Source of the DNA: Saksenaea vasiformis B4078
Lineage: Eukaryota; Mucoromycota; Mucoromycetes; Mucorales; Saksenaeaceae
Assembly (NCBI GenBank): GCA_000697055.1
Contig: JNDT01001316.1
Coordinates: 1-56,800, forward strand
Direction: 5' to 3'
DNA: 56,800 bases
Shown here: in pieces, positions 36,051 to 46,879 of the stretch
How the letters are laid out: each line of letters starts with the position of its first letter
Position numbering within the stretch: the first letter of the stretch is position 1
Program-made: the position numbers and the translations under genes
Notes under the pieces: model-generated
Database searches by the model: none
Told to the model about the DNA's origin: nothing
What the model saw: only the letters and a program-made list of their open reading frames with translations

Positions 36051-36561
36051 TCATTGTCTTCTCTGGTGAGAATTTTGATCACTTTTAGCATAGGCTCTAA
36101 GTAATTCAATTGCTACCTTCTTTTTGTTTTCGGCCAATGCAACTACAATCACAACAAATTACAGCAAAATGCGATGCATAAGCAAACCTGCTGGGATGTA
36201 AATTGGGTAACTTTCTCTTGCTCCTGTTCGTTTATATTTTAGTACTTTTTTACGGAAGTCGACGAGGGTGAGGGCATACAGGTACATTCCCACTGAAATC
36301 AGTAACGTAAAACAATAGCCGAAGTAATCCCATTGCTACTAAGGAGAAGAACGAAATGGATTATACATTACGATAGTTTTGTGGACTTAGGATATACTTG
36401 TTTGCCAAATTCCGATGGCCGAAAGAACGCCTGCGTCGTCGCTGTAGTTTGAGCAGGAGATCCAATGACCAGAGTATTGACAACACGAGTGCAGTGAGTA
36501 CAACAAATAAAACTGAGGAGAATAAGATGATCTTTTATACTCTTACTGACGCTGCTGCCAT
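36051..36561 (-). CDS. Small single-span membrane protein, unidentified
   Basis: A four-exon model closes exactly to 95 residues: 36561-36547, 36430-36398, 36335-36188 and 36142-36051. All junctions are GT-AG. It starts MAAAS, then AFFRPSEFGKQ, followed by a strong transmembrane helix (WDYFGYCFTLLISVGMYLYA) and a basic flank VDFRKKVLKYKR. The tail is soluble and charged (ALAENKKKVAIELLRAYAKS) and ends HQRRQ. Exons 3 and 4 look unmistakably coding; exons 1 and 2 are less certain, and an alternative upstream reading (VRLVYGSS then a hydrophobic stretch) exists in another frame. I do not recognise the family. Size and topology resemble small ER or mitochondrial membrane proteins. It is divergent from the DDX21-like gene, with about 220 bp between starts. 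Confidence 0.55.
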
Positions 36562-36780
36562 ACACAAGACGCACATAAATCACAAATCCGCTCTCCTTGT
36601 CAGGTAAGCTATATCACTAAACCTCAAAATTAAATGAAGTGCCTGGGTGCGGAAGCTGGTCCAGGCAAATTCAGTTATTACCGAAATTGGCAAGTATTTG
36701 AGGTGGCTTGGAATTCCAAATTTGTACAACGTATAACAAAAATCTCTGCACTGGCCCTTGTATTACTCTCAAGAAAGCGT

Positions 36781-39630
36781 ATGACGGAAAGCTATCGCAC
36801 TAGGGATCACAACGGTAGAAATGAACCACTTGTGGTGTTGAAAAAGGTGGCTTATTCTTGTATCTAGGACCATTCGATAAGCGGGATAGACGCAACAACG
36901 ACGATCGCAGGTCAGACAGAAGAGACGACAGGCACGCCAGCAGACTGGAGCGAGAAGACCCTAGAGATTCAAACAGAAGGGATCACAATGATTCCAGAGA
37001 GTATGGAAGACAGGACTATAGGGATGGAAGGGATTTCGGTAGAAGAGAACGCCAAAACTCAAGTCCAACCAAAAGGCGTGAAGAGCGAAGCTATGACCGC
37101 GTAGATAAGCGACAAGAAAGAACAGCTAGCAGAGGAAGAGAGAGAATTTACGAAGATTCTGATAGGGGAAATCATTTGCGTGCGGACAGGCAAAGAGATA
37201 GAAGTTCTGGTCGCAGATATGAAAGCGAATATAACCGTTCAGACAGAAGAGGAGAGCGCGAGCCTGATAGGAAGAATTATCGCGAAACCCATTCTTATAC
37301 CCGCCCTGATGAGAAAGAACGAGCTCGTTTTGAAAGACAAGATAACAGACGTACGGCTTGTACTGATCAGAAAGAAGACCGAAGCTATCAAGAACCTAGG
37401 TACAGCAACCGATCCAGTCGAGCCGAGGAGAGAGAGTTAGACCGATTGGAAAGAGAACCGAGACGTATGGATAAAGAGCCTAAACGAGCGGAAAGAGACA
37501 TCAGTCGACTAGAAAGGGAACCAAGTGGAACGAGAAAGGAGACTCAGGGAATGGAAATGGATTCCAGCAGATCGAAGATAGAACCGAGTAGGACGGAGCG
37601 AACTGAAGAATATAGTAAGCGAGCGGAAAGAGAGGACAGCCAACTACGACGAGAGAACGACCATAAAGAATACAAAAAGCGGGAAAGGGACGAGCATGAT
37701 ATCGTACCTATGTCTGAACAGAATGAAGAGACTTCCGTAGTGGAGGACACCAAAGAACCGCAGCCGAAAAAACGTAGAAAAGAAAGCGAGGAAACCGCTC
37801 CTGCAACAGAGGAAGGTGTTTCCAAAGGACTACAGTTATCCAGCTTCCGTATTTCCCAAGGTACTATCGATTGCCTTTCAAAACGGGGCATTACATCCCT
37901 GTTTGAGATCCAAGCCGCCACATTTGACGCCATTTACGACGGCGAAGATGTCCTTGCTCGTGCTCGTACCGGTACAGGCAAAACCTTGGCATTCAGTTTA
38001 CCTGTCATTGAAAAACTATCACTTGACAAGGAACTTGGCGATGTCTACGGCCGTGCGCCCCGGGTGTTGGTTCTCTGTCCGACGCGTGATTTAGCAAAAC
38101 AAGTGTGTGGAGATTTTGAATCCGTTTCTGGGAGTCGACTTAAATCCCTCGCTGTTTATGGCGGTGTCCCTTACCCTGAGCAGACAAATGTTTTGAGAAG
38201 CGGCGTGGATGTCATCGTTGGCACACCTGGTCGTGTGCTGGATCATATCAAGGGTGGACAATTAAGACTGCACAACTTGCGTTATATCATCCTTGACGAG
38301 GCGGACGAAATGTAAGCAATGCGCTGATCGTGGACGTTCAGGTTGTAAAACTTTTATTAGGCTGGATGCACGCGGGTTTGAAGAAGACATGTTCAACGTC
38401 CTGGAGTTTGTTAAGGAGCAAAAGACTAGTCGTGATTATCAAATGTTGCTCTTTTCAGCTACCGTACCAGAATCTGTTCTGCAAACGATCAAACGCTTTG
38501 TAAAGCAAGACTACAAACGTATCGATTTAATTGGGGATGCTAAGAACCGAACCAATCAGAATATCCGACACATTACCATGCCAAGCTCCATCATGGCACG
38601 AGCAAGTGTCATTGGTGATGTAGTAAATGTATATGGAAAGCGCGGTTTAACTGTCATCTTTTGCGCTACAAAAGCCGACGCAAATGAACTCAGTACACAC
38701 GAAAGGATCAAACAAGATGCAGCAGTACTACACGGAGATATCGCGCAACAATCAAGAGAGGCGACAATGAAAGCTTTTCGCGAAGGCAAATACCGATGTA
38801 TTGTCTGTACAGATGTCCTTGCGCGTGGTTTGGATATTCCTCAAGTAGACCTGGTGATCAACTGTCAGCCCCCTAAAGACACAGAGAGTTACGTCCATCG
38901 ATCCGGCCGTACTGGTCGTGCCGGTCGATCCGGTGTTTGCGTTACTTTTTATAAGCCCAACGAAGAGGTTCTGTTACAAACTATTTCTAGGAGGACAGGT
39001 GTTCAGTTTGAAAGTATGACGGCTCCACGCGCTGAGGACGTTATCAAGGCGACCACCGAAGATGCGTTCAAGTCGATTGATTCGGTGAATCCGGAGGTGC
39101 TTCCCTTCTTTGTGGAATCTGCCCGACTACTGATCCAAAAACACGGTGCAGAAGAGGCCGTGGCATCTGCTTTGGCCTTTATGACGGGTTATCATCAAAG
39201 CGTTCCCAGCCGGTCTTTGTTAAGCTCAATGGAAGGTCACACGACATTGTATTTCAAGTTTGCTTATACGATCCAAAGCCCTGGTTACGTTCGAACGTTG
39301 TTGAACAATGAATTTCCAAAGCTGGAAAATGAAGACTGCTCAAGTTGGAGGATGACAAAAGATATGATGGGAGTTGTCGTGGACGTAGTCTCTGACAAAG
39401 TCGAGAGTAGAGATCATGTCATTTATTTGGCGGGAATGTCCTGGACTGACAGACCCGATGTGACACTTGAAATACCCAAACAGCTACCTTTATTAGCTGA
39501 ACCACGTAATCATTATGGAGGACGCGATCGTATGGGCTACGGTCATCGCAATGGTGGCTTTGGTGGCGGTGGTCGCTATGGTGGTGGATACAATAGAACA
39601 TCGATGTTTAACCGCAATGGACGTCGATAG
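36781..39630 (+). CDS. DEAD-box RNA helicase with GUCT domain (DDX21/DDX50-like)
   Basis: ATP-dependent RNA helicase, probably nucleolar and acting in rRNA biogenesis. Three exons (36781-36814, 36868-38311, 38361-39630) give 915 residues. Residues ~12-300 are an extreme Arg/Asp/Glu/Lys repeat region (RDRRNNDDRRSDRRDD...). The helicase core follows: Q-motif region, ARTGTGKT (I), PTRDLAKQ (Ia), TPGR (Ib), DEAD (II), FSATVPE (III), TDVLARGLDIPQVDLV (V) and HRSGRTGRAG (VI). After the core comes the GUCT region (EEAVASALAFMTGYHQ, SLLSSMEGHTTLYFKF) that marks DDX21/DDX50 and plant RH3-type helicases. The tail is Gly/Arg-rich (GGFGGGGRYGGGYNR). Intron 2 falls inside motif II, splitting the codon after DEADE. 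The start is chosen because exon 1 (MTESYRTRDHN) splices exactly into the repeat region. Confidence 0.94.
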
Positions 39631-42051
39631 TGTAATTGTCAAATTTTGTCTGGTTCTATTTACTGTTTATTAAACAACTTTTTCAAAATCCAGTGTTCCC
39701 TTTTTTTTTCTTTACTTTGCGTACAGTTTCGTATCAAATATACTCCGTCTTATGCTAGAACGAGCTGGTGTTTTCTATCACATGGTAAACGGCTTTTACC
39801 TCCGTAATGTATAGTTTGTTTGGTGGTTACAAAATTTCCCACGAGCTATGGACTATAGCTGTGTTTGCCGTTGCTTGCCTATCTTTTTCTTCGAGGGTTG
39901 TAGAGGCAACTGATGTCGTACAAGTGCGATAATCACGTTTTCCATCTTCAATTTTTGCACCTATTTGGACTGGTAAACGATGAATTCAATTTGGGTTCAG
40001 CCTTCGATTTTGGCGTATGCAAACCATCAGCTGACAGTAAGCTTAACCAGTAGAGCCTACATACAATAAAGCCTATCTCCTAGTAGAATTTCATGCAAAG
40101 ACTGTGCTGTTGTCAATAAATATCTTTTTTTTTTCCGTTGAAGCGACTATCAGAATTTCTTTTAACGCCTTCAGAGTCATTTGACTAGTTGAGGGTAGGT
40201 ATTACAATACATGCACTATTTTGAGATAGTTGTAGGACGAAGTTGTGGACTAGATATGTTTGGCCAGTAAAACAGTTTTAATGGCAATGAACCACACCGA
40301 GACGAGTGCGATCAGATGAGCTTACGACCCTACTCCTGCAGGAAATATAGTACAAATGGATGCTATTCTCATGTCATTAACCATACAAAGCCCTTGATTG
40401 CTTATGTCTTATCCACCGTTCCGTATTGCTCCCAAAGTTGCAAAGCCAACCATTTCCTACTTTCTGGCTTAATCTTGCTGTCCTTGGATCTGCGAAAACC
40501 GGTTATGTAACGGATGAAAAACCGATATCAATTCAGTGGAACGTTCTGTCTCGCTGGGTGACATTATTCGTGCCGGTTTTTCTCACCCGTGGCAGCAAAT
40601 CACTTGTTTCAAATATGAAATTATATCATGACAATTTATTTAATAACATCAAAATCCATAAGTGTTGCTGGATGTAAGCATATCTTTCACCCTCACTAGT
40701 TGAAACATCACACGCAAAAAGTCTTTCAAAAGTATGACATTGAAATCCCGCTGACAAAATTTCTTACCTGATGGTTTTAGCATTTACGCCCTCCCGGACG
40801 AGAACGTTTTGCAGGAGCCTACAGCGTCTCAGATGATAGAGAAAAGATTGCTAACTGCGTCACCCTAGATTGTCCTGGTGCCATCACACAAAGACGTCTA
40901 TAAGAGATAGTTTTTAACACATGGAAAGAGACCTATTCAAACAGTACTTACATCTCCTGGAGGATTTACGGCGCTTTTGTAAACGCCCACAACACGGTGT
41001 TGCGGGTGTGTGTGTTATGACCGTCAACCAATAGCAAATTCAAAAGCTCAGTATCAACATTATTGCAGCAGGACTACTTACGATAGATAGCAAACGTGGT
41101 CAGCGAGAAAGGGAGATGGCGAACACCGAATACGACTTCAATAGTCATCACCACAGATCTCCCACTGTCGGAAGAGTATTAGCTGTTTATCCTTGATTCT
41201 CGGTAAAGACAAACGACGATGATGAACCGTTTAAGAGTTTATTGCACAGTAAGCATTGGCGTACAAAGAATAATAATGAAAAACCGTCTGGTTAAAAAAA
41301 AAAAGTCCTGATATCATCGCAAGGAAGCCATCCTGTCACCGCAACTAGGTAGATTGATGATACGGCTCACGCAGAAATGAGGATCCTGAAGAACAGGTTA
41401 GTCCATGACATGATTACCAATAAAGAAAAAAAAATACCGTCAAGCTGAATGCATCCGAAAGAGTGAAGAAAAGGGGTAAGAGCCTGTTGTAAACGACAGT
41501 CGGATAGGATTATGCCTGAACAAGAAATTTTCACAAATAATTACGATAAACGATGTAGAGGCCTCAGACATGAAAAGCATCTGATACAAACCAGAGCGAA
41601 TATTTAACATCCATGCTATAATAGAGGATTCATTATATTACTCTGGCAGAGAAAGAGTGGAGATGTATAAACCATCGCACGTAATCCGAAACCACCATCG
41701 ATGAACAAGGGTGTTCCAGTTCGCCTAATATTCAAGCCGGCGTCAATGAGCGAGATACAAGTGCTAGATTATATATCACATTATAGTAAATAAATATTAC
41801 TGGCAACCCTAATAATCGGGAGAAGGAAAGTGAAGCCGTTGAAATCTGCTGCATGAAGACGGTTATATATTTACCCCTGCGATTTTAAGATACCGAAAAA
41901 GCTCGTATCCCCGCTGCGAACGGCCACCTGATCGCCATCTGACCATCATGTGATTAATAGGTTGAAAGAACAAAAGAGGGGTTAAAAGGAAGGCCTTCAA
42001 AATTGATTTGACTTTCGGTTTGTATCACGTAATGCAAAAGAACAAGAGAGG
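39631..42051. other. Gene-poor interval of 2.4 kb
   Basis: No gene supported. Open frames at 40316-40510 and 40426-40677 lack domains and splice context. AT-rich with scattered A/T tracts. Contains the 3' flank of the helicase and the promoter of the SNF2 gene. Confidence 0.45.
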
Positions 42052-45000
42052 ATGAATCCCGGCGATAAGCTTCCTGTTTCTTCGTCCTCTTCATATTCCT
42101 GCCCTATGTCAGGCAGTTCAACACCCTCTCTTCATTGTCTATCACTGAAACCAAACAGCCGTCCTGGTTCGCCTTCAATAATCAATCATAGTGACTCTGA
42201 GGCCAAAAAGCGCCGACTCCAAGACACAATCGCGCCTCCTTACTCATTAGCTGGACTTCAAGAACCTGTAAGCAATAAAACCTGCTGTGGAAAAATGCAT
42301 TACAACGATCATGTACTTATCATGACCCACGTATATAGCTCTGGTCAGGGCAACAGCATTGGCCGCACCAGTTACAATCACTTTCCATTCGAAACGTCCC
42401 GATTCACGATCAGCCCCATAACACACCACCACCTACGTATTTACAACAGTTTCAGCCACAGCATCTCATCCGGTCTCATTCGTTGACTTCGTTGCGATCA
42501 CCCAACATATCGGATCCACTTTGCTCGAATTCCATGTCAACACGTTCCATGCTTGAATGGACAGCGGAACAAGCAAAAGAACAAAAGAGACGACAAATGC
42601 TGGGGATGATACCAGGTCCTGATATCACGCAACAGATAGAAGATGATGACAGTGACGTGATTGTTGATGAAGAAATGACGAACCGGAACGTCTGTATGGG
42701 TATGATAAAATCCGATATCGTCACCCTCAAATCTCTGGACCTGATTAAAGACGAGCAATATGAACCCGTCCATCTTCAATCGGAGGGTAAACGAGATGCG
42801 GAAAATTACTGTGAGTGACAAAGCTGTCATCTTCGGAGCTAATCGGCTTTCGGCTTGATAGCATTCACTGTCTCCAGTCGAGGCTTTCCTCGCAAATTCG
42901 TACCGTATCAACACATGAGTACTATGTCTTTTTTGTAGCTAACAGTATTCCGCATAGTATGGATGGGTGCCCTTTGAATATACCCGAATCTTGGGACCTC
43001 TGGTTGACAGCCGTATGATCTGGTGGGATGCAGTAATTCCCCGTGGACGGGTAAAGCAGACACGCGCGCCTTTGTATGTTATTTTATACTGCAAACCGGA
43101 TCACGTCACTCCCATTGCCAAATTTATGGCGAGTAACAACGCATTCCTGCAGGAGCCTCCATTTTTTAACCCGGCTTGTCGTTACAAAAATCCTCATGCA
43201 CGCCTGCTTGACAAGACCACAAACCGTAGTCAAGGAAGCTTTTGCGAATATGCGGCGGTATCACCTGAAGAAAAGACGCGACGTGACATTGCATTACTCC
43301 TGGATAGCATCCCCAATGAAACAATTAAGAAAATTTCAGGCGACTCCCAGAACGATCCCATTGAACTAGATACTGAAGACAAACCGTCCGAAGAAGACGA
43401 CCTAGACCTGCATATAGACGGATTAAACATTACATTGTTACCTCACCAGGCACGCGGTGTAGCATGGATGATAGACAGAGAAAATAACGAAAGCAGTCAA
43501 GGAGGCATACTGGCGGACGTAAGTCTTCTTCTTTGGTGACACCTCTCTATTGTTTACTGACTTTTTTTTAATTGTAGGATGTAAGACATAAAGCTTGGCA
43601 AAAAAGACAATAACTCACTCATTCATTCCATGATTTCCTTATTTTTTTTTCCCTGCGCATTAGATGGGTCTAGGAAAAACCATTCAAACCATGGCTTTAA
43701 TTGTTTCCACAATAAGCGATCCTCGCCGTATCACACTGATCGTGACACCATTAGCATTGATTCAGCAATGGGCTGACGAGATTCGAACAAAAACCGTCAA
43801 CAACAAGTTAAAGGTCCTTGTCCATCATGGACCCTCTCGAACAAAGGGTAAACAAGAAAACCCGGCATCGGTTGTTTGAAGACTTAATGTAACATTTAGA
43901 CCCAAATGTCTTTCTCAACTACGATGTGGTCATCACCACCTATCAAGTATTGGCTACCGACCTGCCGAGTTCAGAGAGAAGGGGTCGAAAAAAAAAGACA
44001 CCTCGTGCTGAAGAGAGTGTTCTGCAAACAGACACATCTAGTCCGTCTGGTAGTAGCGCTTCATCTCCAGCTCCCGGTTATTCTACGCAAACTGAGAGCG
44101 AAAGAACTGAACTTGGGCCTTTATTCCAAGTGCAATGGTACCGTGTGGTATTAGGTATGTCTGTCATCTTGGTATACACGTGTATCTCACATGTTTTTTG
44201 TAGACGAGGCACAGCAGATCAAAAACAGAAACACTCGATCAGCCATGTCATGTTCGAAGCTTGATAGTGAAAAGCGATGGTGTCTTACTGGCACTCCTAT
44301 TCAGAACAATGTGGAAGAACTGTATAGCTTGATCTGGTTTCTTCGCATTCCACCACTTTCGGATTATACTACCTTTAGAAAAACGATTTCTATACCAATT
44401 CAAATGGGACAAAGCGCGCTTGCCCTGGAACGACTAAAGGTTCTTTTAATGGCGGTCATGCTTCGGCGTACCAAGGATATTCTTCATAAAGGGGAGGATA
44501 ATAGCACTGGTAACAACAGTCCTTCGCAAGCATCGGAATCTGTGTCTTCTGACACCGACATGTCTTTGTCCACAAAGCTATCCTTGCAACTCCCTACGAG
44601 AGACAAAAACGACGTCATTCTGCAGTTCACTGAACGAGAGCGTGCCTTGTACGACATGTTGAATGCAAAGACTCGAACCACTGTGGAAAAGCTGCTTGAA
44701 GCTGGAAAAGGCGAACGTAACTATATCAACATGCTATGTATGCTTTTACGATTGCGGCAAGGTAAACAGCTAAAAAGGAAAAAAAAAAGGATCTGAAACT
44801 TAATCGCTCTTGTCCTAGCATGTGACCATCCACAACTGGTTCTCAAGTCAGTTGGAAGTGATGTTGACGCTCTAGAACTAGCTACAGGAAACATGTCTGC
44901 AAACAATCCGCGCAAAGAAGGTCGGGAGATTACCGAGGCTGTTGCAGAACGTCTGATGATGGCCAAAATGGCGAATGACCTGGGATGGGAGGGTGTAGGA

Positions 45001-45919
45001 AAGGTTGGACAGCCTATTCTTGACAGACATGTCATGTCAGATCGGACATGCGACTTGTGTGGAAGGCTGCTTAGAAGGGAAGAAGCAGTCTACCCCTACT
45101 GCGAAATCTGCCTTTCTCAGATTGAGGTCTACGCCGCCGAACACATGAGGAACAAAGGCCCAAGCAAGAGTACAAAGATTAACAAAATGCTTGAAATCCT
45201 CGAGGAGACGCGACGCGACTTTCCCAAGGAGAAAACGATAATTTTTTCGCAATTTACATCGATGTTGGACTTGCTGGAAGAACCTTTAGCGAAGAGTGGT
45301 TTCAAGTACTGTCGATGTAAGTGACGAAGACAAAAAAAAAAAGATTATCATGTGTTGCTGCGATACCCATTGCTTTGGAACAGATGATGGATCCATGCCA
45401 AGTCAGCTGCGCGAGAAGAATCTTCATGCTCTTAGGACAGATCCAGAATGTGTTGTGATGTTGATCTCGCTGAAGTGTGGCTCCTTGGGGTAAATAGTAA
45501 TTATTGACAATTATGGCAGACTCATAGACTGTTGGTTTAGATTAAACCTTACCGCTGCCAATCGCGTGATATTGACAGATGTCTGGTGGAACCCCGCAGT
45601 AGAAGGTGGAACCTTTACGCGATATCTTTCTATCACTAAGCAACTGACTATCTTTATTTTGTCCATAGAACAAGCCATTGACCGTGTCCACCGTATCGGC
45701 CAAAAATTACCCGTACGCGTTACCCGACTTATCATTGACGGAACGATTGAAGAGAAAATTGTACAATTGCAACAAAGAAAGGTAGGAAAGCTAGAGTAAG
45801 ACCATCAAATTCTCAATTTTCTGTTGTAGGCCGAAATTGCGAAGGGTGCTCTAGGTGATGGAATGTTCAAGAGCAGCAAACTGACTATCAAGGAAATTCG
45901 ATCGCTGTTTGAGCTTTAA
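42052..45919 (+). CDS. SNF2-family ATPase of the Rad5/Rad16/HLTF group
   Basis: DNA-dependent ATPase/translocase, probably nuclear and acting in repair or chromatin. Thirteen exons close exactly to 1,027 residues: 42052-42267, 42414-42810, 42862-42899, 42958-43518, 43578-43580, 43664-43847, 43900-44154, 44204-44761, 44819-45316, 45384-45489, 45541-45605, 45669-45781 and 45830-45919. The N-terminus is Ser/Pro-rich. Residues ~180-320 resemble a HIRAN module ([16 protein letters not shown] ... [18 protein letters not shown]). The helicase core has [25 protein letters not shown] (Walker A), DEAQ (motif II), LTGTPIQNN, a long insertion, [23 protein letters not shown] and DRVHRIGQ. Between the helicase halves is a four-Cys site (CDLC, CEIC), not a full C3HC4 RING. 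Exon 5 is only 3 nt (GAT). Confidence 0.9.
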
Positions 45920-46879
45920 AAAAAATCAGTAGAATTAAAAAGTATAGCATGTATAAACTTATCATCATCACAAGGCAGTCATTTCTTCTTTTCTACGGAT
46001 TTCTCTGATTTTCTAGTCTCTCTATTTCATATGTGTTATGTTTAGAGTTCGGGAAACTAGGATGATTCATTCACTTTCTTTGGGTTCCATGGCTGCCAAG
46101 TGAATGTCGGAGATGGGCTTCTATCTATTCCGACCAAACTATGGACGTTTCTTTTTTACACAGACGAAAAAAGGAATAAAGCAGTTCAGGATCTATATAC
46201 CATAAAAGGCAACCTTTTCAATTTTTGGTATACTCGATAGGTAAGAAATCTAGTATTGTGTCACCAAGGGAAGAAGTGGAAGAAAGAAAGGATCGACCGG
46301 GCCACTTCAGGTTTTAGTGGCGCTGGTAACACTTTCTTCCAGGTTGTCGATCCTTCTTAACATCCGACAGAACGGGCCAAGTCCTAAACTCCGCGTGGAT
46401 TATACAGAAAAGGATGGAGTCTCATCGCTCATGTGGCTCACATGTAAATTAAGCGTCTAAAGATTCCAAAATGATACTTTACTACATGTATTGACAACCC
46501 CGGATTCCAAACATTGTGTCAAGTGTCACAAGAAAGATCCATCAGAAAATGGTAATGTTGAACTAAACATCCTTTATGTCATTTGGTTTCTACTGAAGAA
46601 AAAGAAAGAAAAAAAATACCTCAACGAAGTTACAGAAAGTTCCATCCATGCGATTTGGATTCCGCTGTATGGTTGGAGCTTCTGTTGCCATGAGCTCCGA
46701 CACCGTCACCCACTTACTTGACAAAAACCCCCCCACAAGCTTTAAAGTAATACCTTCGTCCCCCCCTCCCCCAATATTCCGATCGCTTATATAAAATAAA
46801 TCCACGATTTGTTAACTCGATTGGCTTCGTTCGTTTCTTCCCTTTTCCTTTTTTTCACATCCCTCTTTTAAGCTACACT
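45920..46879. other. Intergenic region upstream of the Ca2+ pump
   Basis: About 960 bp. It holds a foldable segment at 46288-46355 (listed separately) and a C-rich tract near 46727-46772 with a TATA-like ATATAAAATAAA at about 46790 upstream of the pump ATG. No protein gene seen. Confidence 0.45.
46288..46355. other. Foldable inverted-repeat element, candidate structured RNA
   Basis: A 10-bp perfect outer stem (46288-46297 AAGGATCGAC with 46346-46355 GTCGATCCTT) encloses two small hairpins: GCCACT/AGTGGC (46301-46306 with 46316-46321) and CTGG/CCAG (46323-46326 with 46339-46342). This forms a three-way junction on paper. It does not match a tRNA or a known snoRNA box set that I recognise, and could be chance. 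Confidence 0.25.
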
